Shown here: positions 50,836 to 58,520 of the stretch, in pieces
How the letters are laid out: every line of letters starts with the position of its first letter
Position numbering within the stretch: position 1 is the stretch's first letter
Source of the DNA: Sphingobacterium tenebrionis
GTDB taxonomy: Bacteria; Bacteroidota; Bacteroidia; Sphingobacteriales; Sphingobacteriaceae
DNA length: 64,000 nucleotides
Assembly: GCF_037126265.1 (NCBI RefSeq)
Contig: NZ_JAYLLN010000014.1
Span: 8,926 to 72,925 of the forward strand
Direction: 5' to 3'
Program-made: the position numbers and the translations under genes
Notes under the pieces: generated by a model
The model's input: the letters and a program-made list of their open reading frames with translations, nothing else
Told to the model about the DNA's origin: nothing
The model's database searches: none

Positions 50836-51786
50836 TTATTGTAATTTAATTTTAAGATTATCTAACATATCCTTTGTCATTGCTGTCAGATCAAACGTTG
50901 GTTTCCAACCCCAATCGCTTCTTGCTTGCTCATCATTGATGCTCTTTGGCCAGGAGTCCGCAATCGATTGACGTGGATCGTTGTCTGAATAGGATATCTC
51001 AAAATTAGGTAGAATTTTTTTAATTTCTTCAGCTATTTCTTTAGGAGTGAAACTAATTCCTGCCAGGTTATAGCTTGAACGGATGCTCAGTTTCGATGGA
51101 TCGGCATCCATCAACTCGATCGTTCCACGAACGGCATCGTCCATGTACAACATCGGAAGTTCCGTTCCTTCGGATAAGAAGGACGTATATTTGCCCTGAC
51201 GGATCGCTTCAAAGAAGATGTGGACAGCGTAATCGGTTGTACCTCCTCCTGGTTCTGTTCTCCAGGAAATGATTCCAGGATACCGTACCGAGCGGATATC
51301 CAAGCCAAATTTCTCGTGATAATATTCACATAACCTTTCACCAGCCAATTTGCTGATTCCGTAGATGCTGTTCGGGTCCATCACGCAGTACTGAGGCGTA
51401 TCTACTTTTGGTGAGTGAGGTCCGAATACCGCAATAGAACTTGGCCAGAAGATCTTTTTGATGCCAAATTCAACCGCAAGGTCCAATACGTTCAAAAGGC
51501 CGTTCATGTTCAAGTCCCAAGCTTTTTGAGGGTATTTTTCGCCAGTTGCTGAAAGCATGGCTGCCAATAAATAAATCTGGGTTGGTTTATATTTAACGAT
51601 AAGGGCTTTGATAGCTTCCTTATCCAACACATTTAGGGTTTCGAAGATTTCCCCCGATGCAATGGCTTGCGGTTCGCGGATGTCGGAAGTGATCACGTTT
51701 TCATTTCCAAACTTTAATCTTAGCGCAGCCGCTAACTCTGAACCGATTTGACCGTTCGCACCGATCATCAAAATGCATTCTTTCAT
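50836..51786 (-). CDS. L-threonine 3-dehydrogenase, SDR (epimerase-like) type
   Basis: A 316-residue extended short-chain dehydrogenase. The NAD motif is MIGANGQIGSELAAAL (about residues 7-22). The catalytic Tyr/Lys pair lies in SIYGISKLAGERL (about 146-158). The block RYPGIISWRTEPGGGTTDYA matches the SDR-type threonine dehydrogenase, different from the zinc-dependent TDH of E. coli. It oxidises L-threonine to 2-amino-3-ketobutyrate, which KBL then cleaves to glycine and acetyl-CoA. kbl is not nearby. A UDP-sugar epimerase is the less likely alternative. Confidence 0.9.
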   Translation of the reverse strand: MKECILMIGANGQIGSELAAALRLKFGNENVITSDIREPQAIASGEIFETLNVLDKEAIKALIVKYKPTQIYLLAAMLSATGEKYPQKAWDLNMNGLLNVLDLAVEFGIKKIFWPSSIAVFGPHSPKVDTPQYCVMDPNSIYGISKLAGERLCEYYHEKFGLDIRSVRYPGIISWRTEPGGGTTDYAVHIFFEAIRQGKYTSFLSEGTELPMLYMDDAVRGTIELMDADPSKLSIRSSYNLAGISFTPKEIAEEIKKILPNFEISYSDNDPRQSIADSWPKSINDEQARSDWGWKPTFDLTAMTKDMLDNLKIKLQ

Positions 51787-52125
51787 GCTATTGGAGATAA
51801 TTTTTATTTAAATGAATCCTAAATTCTCCTATTGGGAGAACATAAATGCGAAAATACCAATTAAATGGCTGAATATGATGGTTATTTGTGATTTTACGCA
51901 ATCGTATGATTATAGGGAAAATGACAATTTATCAAGACATTTGTCTAAATACTGAATATATTTCATGGAAATCCACTGCTTATTGAATAATGTTTTGGAA
52001 GCAATGTTTTACATTGTAAATTGCTAAATATTATGCAGATAACTCCTTTGAATTTATTAAGTTTGTTTTCTTGAATTAATTAATTAAGATCTATTTTTTT
52101 ATAAATTTTTTAAAGTAAAAACTAA
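51787..52125. other. Intergenic region between divergent threonine dehydrogenase and asd genes
   Basis: The 339 bases are A+T-rich. TTCTCC (51824-51829) and GGAGAA (51835-51840) form a small inverted repeat about 40 bases upstream of the dehydrogenase ATG. I see no gene and no clear TAnnTTTG box. Confidence 0.5.
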
Positions 52126-53115
52126 ATGAAAGTTGCAGTAGTAGGCGCGACGGGACTTGTCGGGTCAGAAATGTTGACCGTATTAGCGGAACGTAATTTC
52201 CCAGTATCAGAATTGATTCCAGTAGCTTCGGAAAGAAGTAAGGGTAAGGAAATCGAATTCAAGGGAAATAAGTATAAGGTTGTGACGCCTACGGAAGCTA
52301 TTGCACTGAAGCCGGATGTTGCTTTGTTTTCGGCTGGGGGTGGTACCTCTACCGAGTTTGCTCCTTTATTTGCAGAAGCGGGTATCACCGTAATTGACAA
52401 CTCCTCTGCTTGGCGTATGGATCCATCCAAAAAATTGGTGGTTCCTGAGGTGAATGGTGATGTACTTACCGCAGAAGATAAGATTATCGCTAATCCGAAT
52501 TGTTCTACCATTCAAATGGTAGTGGTGATGAAACCTTTGCATGAAAAATATAAGATCAAACGTGTCGTTGTTTCTACTTACCAATCCGTTACAGGAACCG
52601 GTGTAAAAGCGGTAGACCAATTGATGAACGAACGTAAGGGAGTAGAAGGAGAAATGGCTTATCCATATCCGATCGATCTAAACGTCATTCCTCACATCGA
52701 TGTATTCCAAGATAATGGATATACCAAAGAGGAAATGAAGATGATCAAGGAAACGAATAAGATCATGGGAGACGACAGCATCAAGGTTACAGCAACCACT
52801 GTTCGTATCCCTGTGATGGGAGGACACTCCGAGTCGGTTAATATCGAATTTGAGAACGATTTTGATCTTGATGAACTGAGAGCTACATTAGCTGCTCAAG
52901 AAGGCGTGATCGTTGTGGATAATCCTGCAAAATTGGAATACCCGATGCCTAAGGATGCCCATGGCAAGGATGAGGTTTTCGTTGGACGTATCCGAAGAGA
53001 CGAATCCCAGGACAAAACAGTAAACCTTTGGATCGTAGCAGATAACCTGCGCAAGGGAGCAGCAACAAATGCCGTTCAGGTAGCTGAACTATTGAACAAG
53101 AAAGGTTTAATCTAA
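52126..53115 (+). CDS. asd: Aspartate-semialdehyde dehydrogenase
   Basis: A 329-residue enzyme. The NADP motif is VVGATGLVGSEMLTVL (about 4-19), and the catalytic Cys lies in IANPNCSTIQMV (about 128). VVVSTYQSVTGTG and the His-containing IPVMGGHSESVNIEF (about 228-242) are typical. It reduces aspartyl phosphate to the semialdehyde, feeding lysine/diaminopimelate, methionine and threonine synthesis. Two hairpins follow the gene. Confidence 0.97.
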   Translation: MKVAVVGATGLVGSEMLTVLAERNFPVSELIPVASERSKGKEIEFKGNKYKVVTPTEAIALKPDVALFSAGGGTSTEFAPLFAEAGITVIDNSSAWRMDPSKKLVVPEVNGDVLTAEDKIIANPNCSTIQMVVVMKPLHEKYKIKRVVVSTYQSVTGTGVKAVDQLMNERKGVEGEMAYPYPIDLNVIPHIDVFQDNGYTKEEMKMIKETNKIMGDDSIKVTATTVRIPVMGGHSESVNIEFENDFDLDELRATLAAQEGVIVVDNPAKLEYPMPKDAHGKDEVFVGRIRRDESQDKTVNLWIVADNLRKGAATNAVQVAELLNKKGLI

Positions 53116-53127
53116 CCCGAGATAATT

Positions 53128-53186
53128 AGGTCGATGTTAGCATCGACCTTCAACAAAAAAAGGACGGCATTTGCCGTCCTTTTTTA
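53128..53186 (+). terminator. Two hairpins after asd, the second a strong bidirectional terminator
   Basis: The first hairpin, AGGTCGATG/CATCGACCT (53128-53149), has no T-run. The second, with AAAAAAAGGACGGCA and TGCCGTCCTTTTTT (53154-53186), has a stem of 13 or more pairs and T-runs on both strands. It ends transcription from asd and from the convergent Kelch gene. Confidence 0.88.
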
Positions 53187-53203
53187 TCGTAATATCAAAA
53201 ATA

Positions 53204-54187
53204 TTATCTAACAGGAGTAAATTCCCAGTTATCATCAAAGAAGCTAGTTCCAGTAGAACCAGTTGTGATATATCCTTTACCTTTTACAGCAAAACCTACT
53301 GCCTTCTCACGAGCAGAAGTTAAAGATTCGTGTTTGTCTGTCCAAGTGTTGTTAGAAGGATCGAATTTCCAAACGGTATTAACAATACCAGAAGCTGAAC
53401 GGCCACTCACTACATAACCATAGTTTCCGATAGCAAATGCAGATGCATTGAAACGTCTTGCATCATAGTTATCAGTTCTTAAGCTAGGTAATTTAGTCCA
53501 AGTAGTACCATCAAATTTATAGAAATCATCAGTAGGTACACCATTTGAGTAACCACCACCCACATACGCTACACCATTGATTACGAATGCATAGGCATAC
53601 GCTTTTTTGTAGGTAAAAGGCGTTTCGATTTTTGTCCATGAATCTGCAGATGGATCGTATTTGTAGAAATCGCTGAATGTTTTGTCAGTAGATGTAGCAC
53701 CTAAACCAACGTATGCATTGTTTCCGATAGAGAAAGCAACCGCTCCAAAGCGCGCTTCACCAGGAAAATCAGCAACTTTTGTCCAAGAGTTAGCTGTAGG
53801 GTTATATTTGTAGAAATCTTTCAATGCACCAACAGCGTCGCCACCGAATCCTAAACCTACATAGCCTTGATCGTTTACTGAAAAACCTACTGCACTATGT
53901 CTTGCAGGACCAATAAAATTAGCTTTTGTGCTCCATTGAGAACCATCAAAAGCATGGTTATCTGTTAATACTTCGTTTGTTTTTAAATAACCACCTACAA
54001 TATAGGCAACATCATTTATCGTGAAGGTTGAAGCTCCGTTACGTGGATCTTCTGGAAATACTGCTGAGCGAGTCCATTCAGTAGGTCCTGTCTCCGTAGT
54101 GTCCTCATCATCTTTTTTACAGGAATTGAAGGATGTAATTGCTAAAGTGGCTACTAAAAATAGTGCTAGCCAGTTTTTCTTATTCAT
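53204..54187 (-). CDS. Kelch-repeat lipoprotein
   Basis: A 327-residue protein with lipoprotein signal peptide (NSCKK lipobox at residues 21-25), then six or so Kelch repeats of about 48 residues, each with a central GYVGLG-, AYVGGG- or GYVVSG-like turn and a DFYKYD or W-containing blade edge (NSWTKV, DSWTKI, TTWTKL, NTWTDK). It forms a beta-propeller, anchored to the outer membrane and probably surface-exposed. The role is unknown. It starts three bases after the DUF4270 gene ends, so the two are an operon. Confidence 0.92.
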   Translation of the reverse strand: MNKKNWLALFLVATLAITSFNSCKKDDEDTTETGPTEWTRSAVFPEDPRNGASTFTINDVAYIVGGYLKTNEVLTDNHAFDGSQWSTKANFIGPARHSAVGFSVNDQGYVGLGFGGDAVGALKDFYKYNPTANSWTKVADFPGEARFGAVAFSIGNNAYVGLGATSTDKTFSDFYKYDPSADSWTKIETPFTYKKAYAYAFVINGVAYVGGGYSNGVPTDDFYKFDGTTWTKLPSLRTDNYDARRFNASAFAIGNYGYVVSGRSASGIVNTVWKFDPSNNTWTDKHESLTSAREKAVGFAVKGKGYITTGSTGTSFFDDNWEFTPVR

Positions 54188-54190
54188 AGA

Positions 54191-55549
54191 CTATTTAAAT
54201 TTTGTATATACGATATTTAATTTAACTTTCGGTTGATTGTTTTGGGTCGCCAAAATACTGGTGTTTCCTGTGCTGAATAATGCTGGATTGCCCAAAGATA
54301 AGTATAATGATTTATTTTGAGCATCAGGAAGGTTAACTGTACGGATATATTGGATCATGTTGAACACATATTTCCCAGGTCTACCCGTATTATTTCCCAA
54401 AATATAAGTTCCTGTCTGTACCGTGTTGGTAAATGGAACAGGCAAGAAATTGGTCGGAACACCCATGTCTGTTGTGTAAAGGACAGGTTGTGGTGCAGCC
54501 GTATAATATCCCAAATGGGAGGATGCAATCTCTATTTCTAATTCTGCTTTATTGATGGCGATGCCAGGTTGTTGCATAAAATCACGCAATGCTGGAAAGC
54601 TGATCTGCGTAGCTACTCCTGAACCAGCCTGGATAAAAGAAATACCATTTGTTTCTGCAACAGGAAGCGGATTTGTCGTTGTCAATGCTTCGAATTCAGT
54701 TCCTGTTCTATCGGCAACAATGTTATTATATTGAACGGATTTATCAGCCATGTTCAAGGTTTTCACCCCTTTCTTTCTAAACCCGTCAGTACCCACATAG
54801 GAGTAATTAATCCTTACTTCTAAGGTATCCTTGAATCCTACCATAGCCGTATTGCCAGCATCCGGACGAATAGTCAATCCCTTAAAGTATTCTTGGAAAT
54901 TCGATGCAGAATTGAAAGCTACATCATTGTTCTTGATTTTCTGAAAGAATTCTGTTCCAATTGCATCTGAAAGCCTAACCGATAAGGTGTCCACTTTGCT
55001 CATATGCGGTCTGAAGCTAACCGATCCCAACGCATTCGCATCGAAATTGAAGGATTGATGTGCGAATATTGTTGCTCCTGGATAGTAGATAGGAAATGAT
55101 ATTCCTGTCGGTGAAGGAGTCAACGTAGTCGTTTCAAGAGCCTGCGTCAAACGATGAACATAAATCTTTTGGATTTTGCTGGTATCGCCATAAGCGTAAC
55201 GATTGTTGCTCGGACGGATAACCAAATTCAAAGAGTCGAATTTTGCTGTTGTAGGAAAATCATTCGTAATCCCTGCCGGATTAAGTCTGAAAAAGGTGTT
55301 GGAAGTCAATGAACCAATAATAGGTTGGGTAACTTTTCCCACCAATAATGTTCCTGTTGCAGCTGTTGGAATGGTAGGCATTTGAACTGTAGAAACTACA
55401 GCAGACAAGCTGTCTACTGAAGAAACGTTCAAATTATCAATATTGTCGTTCTTCAACGAAATCGCCATATCCTTATCACAACCGGATAAGAATAATACAG
55501 CGCTTAGACTGAAAGTAGCAAAAAGAGAAAAACGTAAATTTTTAATCAT
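54191..55549 (-). CDS. DUF4270-family lipoprotein
   Basis: A 452-residue lipoprotein. The signal peptide MIKNLRFSLFATFSLSAVLF precedes the lipobox LSGC. The body is an all-beta DUF4270 protein (VGKVTQPIIGSLTSNTFFRL, NFQEYFKGLTIRPD and a C-terminal KSLYLSLG). The function is unknown; the family is nearly restricted to Bacteroidota. The start was put at 55549 because the -7 box TACTTTTG ends at 55566 and the upstream ATG at 55564 would lie at or before the transcript start. It is co-transcribed with the Kelch lipoprotein. Confidence 0.88.
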   Translation of the reverse strand: MIKNLRFSLFATFSLSAVLFLSGCDKDMAISLKNDNIDNLNVSSVDSLSAVVSTVQMPTIPTAATGTLLVGKVTQPIIGSLTSNTFFRLNPAGITNDFPTTAKFDSLNLVIRPSNNRYAYGDTSKIQKIYVHRLTQALETTTLTPSPTGISFPIYYPGATIFAHQSFNFDANALGSVSFRPHMSKVDTLSVRLSDAIGTEFFQKIKNNDVAFNSASNFQEYFKGLTIRPDAGNTAMVGFKDTLEVRINYSYVGTDGFRKKGVKTLNMADKSVQYNNIVADRTGTEFEALTTTNPLPVAETNGISFIQAGSGVATQISFPALRDFMQQPGIAINKAELEIEIASSHLGYYTAAPQPVLYTTDMGVPTNFLPVPFTNTVQTGTYILGNNTGRPGKYVFNMIQYIRTVNLPDAQNKSLYLSLGNPALFSTGNTSILATQNNQPKVKLNIVYTKFK

Positions 55550-55565
55550 AAATTCATTAGTCATG

Positions 55566-55573
55566 CAAAAGTA
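55566..55573 (-). promoter_or_regulatory. -7 box of the DUF4270-Kelch operon
   Basis: TACTTTTG on the minus strand (55573-55566) matches TAnnTTTG, 17 bases before the chosen ATG at 55549. Confidence 0.5.
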
Positions 55574-55753
55574 TAGAAAGAGAATTGTTATTCATTGTTA
55601 TATTTTGTTAAAAATCACGCAATTTCCCCTATCTTTTGCTTTATATTAACGGTTAAAACGGCTGATTTGCGACAATCAAATTGTCCAACTGTTAATCAGT
55701 GTTATAAATTGTTAAAAGCATCAAATTCTTTATGCCGTGCAAATCTACTAATT

Positions 55754-55761
55754 TAAATTTG
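55754..55761 (+). promoter_or_regulatory. -7 box of the two-component operon
   Basis: TAAATTTG matches TAnnTTTG and ends nine bases before the histidine kinase ATG at 55770. The leader would be only about four bases. Confidence 0.5.
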
Positions 55762-55769
55762 TTTTAATT

Positions 55770-57203
55770 ATGTTAAAAAACTATAAAATATTGATGCTTG
55801 CCATCGTCCTGACCGCTTCAGGTATCATCCTGGTGCTGAGTGTCTGGCTGTATGGGAGTTATCAGATTCGAAAGCAATTTTATTTGGGTACGGCGGAGCA
55901 CGAGCTTTTCGATGTCATTCAGGATTTTTATCAAGATAACGAGGCTGAAATTCAAAAGGATAACCAGAACCAACGCAGAGGGCGGGTGGATCGGATCAGT
56001 ATGGCCATCAAGAAGAAATATCCGGTCATCAATATAGACTCGGTGAAGGCCATCTTCGAAAATGAAAATTTCGGACGGAGGCAGAATAACGATCGTACAA
56101 CGAACGATAGCCTGTCAAACGGTAAACCCAGAATGAGCCGTCATTTCATTTCCTCCTTCGTCTTTCGAAACATCAATTGGAGCGATGAAGTATTGGATAC
56201 GCTTTCCAATAGGCTAACCATGGCTTTAAAGGAAAGAGGAATGTATACCCCCTTTAAACTAAGCCTGCTAAAACTTCCAGACGAAAACGAACGCAACGGA
56301 AGATTTTATAAAGAACGGTTCAAGGAAAATAAAACAAGACCGACCATGGTTGATGCCGGTGAGAACAAGTACCTGGAGCTGGATTTTGACAATCCCTGGC
56401 TATACCTGTTAAAATCCATCCTTTGGCAAGTAGTCATAGTGGTTCTCCTGATCTGTTTAATGATCGGAACCTTTATCTACCTCTTGGATACCATCAAAAA
56501 GCAGAACCAATTGGCAAAGATGCGGAAAGCATTTGTGAACAACATGACCCACGAACTGAAAACACCTGTTTCTACGGTTATGGCAGCGGTAGAATCCTTA
56601 GAACGCTATGGGGCCATGAACGATAAGGAAAGGATGGATCGATATTTTCGGATTTCCAGGCATGAGCTGGAACACCTATCCGATATGATCGAACGGGTAT
56701 TGCAGGTTGATGTAGCGGAAACCAATGGCGTACTACTCGAAAAAAGCTGGGTGGATGTTGTTGCTCTTCTTAAGGAATGCAAGGAAAATGCCCAACTATT
56801 TGCCAAAAAAGCAGTTAGCATAAACATTGAAACCAACGTGGAAAGCTATGTGGTTTTTGCTGATCCTGCGCATATTAAAAATGTTTTCAGTAACTTATTG
56901 GACAATGCGATCAAATATGCGGCAGATGATGTGCAGATCATGATAAAGATCCAAGGAAGGGACCAAGCGGTTGAAGTGAGCATCCAGGATAATGGAATCG
57001 GTATTCCGAAATCATACCAAAAGGAGGTTTTCGATCTGTTTTTCCGGGTACCTTCCGGCGATATCCACAATGTAAAGGGATTTGGATTGGGCTTGGCCTA
57101 TGTAAAACAGATTGTTTCCCAACATCATGGCACCATCGAATTGCGTAGCGAGGAGGGAAATGGAAGTATTTTTATTGTTAATTTACCGAAAGAGACAAAA
57201 TGA
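55770..57203 (+). CDS. Sensor histidine kinase
   Basis: A 477-residue membrane kinase. The first helix (about 7-28) and the second (about 211-232) enclose a roughly 180-residue periplasmic domain, so it senses an envelope signal. The HisKA domain has FVNNMTHELKTPVSTVM (phospho-His about 261). The ATPase domain has NLLDNAIKYAAD (N box), VSIQDNGIGIP (G1) and GFGLGLAYV (G2). The signal is unknown; the acidic and Asn/Arg-rich sensor domain matches no family I know. The gene overlaps the regulator by the four bases ATGA. Confidence 0.95.
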   Translation: MLKNYKILMLAIVLTASGIILVLSVWLYGSYQIRKQFYLGTAEHELFDVIQDFYQDNEAEIQKDNQNQRRGRVDRISMAIKKKYPVINIDSVKAIFENENFGRRQNNDRTTNDSLSNGKPRMSRHFISSFVFRNINWSDEVLDTLSNRLTMALKERGMYTPFKLSLLKLPDENERNGRFYKERFKENKTRPTMVDAGENKYLELDFDNPWLYLLKSILWQVVIVVLLICLMIGTFIYLLDTIKKQNQLAKMRKAFVNNMTHELKTPVSTVMAAVESLERYGAMNDKERMDRYFRISRHELEHLSDMIERVLQVDVAETNGVLLEKSWVDVVALLKECKENAQLFAKKAVSINIETNVESYVVFADPAHIKNVFSNLLDNAIKYAADDVQIMIKIQGRDQAVEVSIQDNGIGIPKSYQKEVFDLFFRVPSGDIHNVKGFGLGLAYVKQIVSQHHGTIELRSEEGNGSIFIVNLPKETK

Positions 57204-57874
57204 TCAATGTATTATATGTAGAGGACGAGGAAAGCTTGGCCATGATTGTTACCGATAGCTTGGAGGCCCATGGTTTTATGGTCCGACATGTATTGAACGG
57301 TCAGCAGGCATTGGTTTTCCATCAGAAATATAAACCCGATATCATCATCCTCGATGTCATGATGCCCTTAATGGATGGATTTACCGTAGCCAAAGAGATC
57401 AGGAAAACAGATCTTCATACGCCCATCATTTTCCTAACCGCCATGACGCAGACCGACGATGTGGTGAAGGGATTCAAGTTGGGTGCCAATGATTATATCC
57501 GCAAGCCATTCAAGATTGAGGAACTGATCGTTCGTATCGAAGCGGCTTTAAAGAAAAATGGACAAGGCATGTCCAATAATAAATTTGTGATCGGGAACTA
57601 TACCTTGGATACCCTGAAAAACACATTGAGTATAGGCGATGAAACCGAAAAACTATCCTATCGAGAGGCAGAATTACTGAAAAGACTGATCGAAAGTAAG
57701 GATAAGGTACTGCCAAGGGATGAAATCATCCGCACCTACTGGACAAACGACACCTATTTTACAGGCAGAAGTCTGGATGTTTTTATCAGCCGGATCCGTA
57801 AATACCTTTCAGGCGATGAAAGGATCAAGATTACCAATATCCGAGGGGTGGGTTATATGCTGTCCTTAGATTAA
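57200..57874 (+). CDS. OmpR/PhoB-family response regulator
   Basis: A 224-residue regulator. The receiver domain has the acidic pair YVEDEE, the phospho-acceptor in IIILDVMMPLMDG (Asp 51) and Lys in DYIRKPF (about residue 101). The C-terminal winged helix (SYREAELLKRLIESKDKVLPR and SLDVFISRIRKYLSGD) is of the OmpR/PhoB type. It is the partner of the preceding kinase. Targets are unknown; pncA follows 21 bases downstream and may be in the operon. Confidence 0.96.
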   Translation: MINVLYVEDEESLAMIVTDSLEAHGFMVRHVLNGQQALVFHQKYKPDIIILDVMMPLMDGFTVAKEIRKTDLHTPIIFLTAMTQTDDVVKGFKLGANDYIRKPFKIEELIVRIEAALKKNGQGMSNNKFVIGNYTLDTLKNTLSIGDETEKLSYREAELLKRLIESKDKVLPRDEIIRTYWTNDTYFTGRSLDVFISRIRKYLSGDERIKITNIRGVGYMLSLD

Positions 57875-57895
57875 GGATTATTTGTAAATTTAAGT

Positions 57896-58486
57896 ATGAA
57901 AGCGCTAATAATTGTTGATGTACAATACGATTTCCTTCCTGGAGGCTCCCTTGCGGTTGCCAAAGGTGATGAGATCATACCGGTGATAAATTATATACAG
58001 AAAGATTATGATCTGCTGGTTGCTACCCAAGATTGGCATCCGGATAATCACCTGAGTTTTGCCAGCCAACATGAGGGAAAATTACCTTTTGAAGTGATCG
58101 ACCTATTTGGGCTGGAACAGGTCCTATGGCCCGACCATTGTGTGCAGGGATCCTACGGGGCTGAATTTTCCGAAGATCTAAATATGAATAGGGTAGAAGC
58201 AATTTTCCGGAAAGGAATGGAAAGGAACATCGATAGCTATTCAGGTTTTTTTGATAACGGAAAAAGGAAGGATACCGGATTAGCGGGCTATTTAAAGGCA
58301 AGGAAGGTGGATGAAGTGCATGTTTGTGGATTGGCTGCTGATTATTGCGTATACTTTACAGCGATGGATGCATTAGCAGAAGGATTTAAAACCAACATCA
58401 TTTCCAAAGCGACCAAGGCAATTGACAAAGGTGCTTTTATGGAAAAGAAAAATGAATTTATACAAGCAGGCGGATTATTATTGTAA
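57896..58486 (+). CDS. pncA: Nicotinamidase/pyrazinamidase
   Basis: A 196-residue isochorismatase-fold hydrolase. The catalytic triad is visible as Asp in LIIVDVQYDF (residue 8), Lys in IFRKGMERN (about residue 103) and Cys in HVCGLAADYCVYF (about 145). ATQDWHPDNHLSF bears the metal-binding Asp/His. It converts nicotinamide to nicotinate for NAD salvage. It is close behind the response regulator and ends in a strong hairpin that includes the stop codon. Confidence 0.95.
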   Translation: MKALIIVDVQYDFLPGGSLAVAKGDEIIPVINYIQKDYDLLVATQDWHPDNHLSFASQHEGKLPFEVIDLFGLEQVLWPDHCVQGSYGAEFSEDLNMNRVEAIFRKGMERNIDSYSGFFDNGKRKDTGLAGYLKARKVDEVHVCGLAADYCVYFTAMDALAEGFKTNIISKATKAIDKGAFMEKKNEFIQAGGLLL

Positions 58487-58498
58487 ATAATCCGCCTG
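58467..58498. terminator. Hairpin over the pncA stop codon
   Basis: CAGGCGGATTAT (58467-58478) and ATAATCCGCCTG (58487-58498) form a 12-bp perfect stem with the pncA stop codon in the eight-base loop. There is no T-run on the plus strand. It lies between convergent genes and may stop transcripts or protect the 3' end. Confidence 0.55.
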
Positions 58499-58520
58499 TC
58501 CAATCATATCTATTCGTGAA

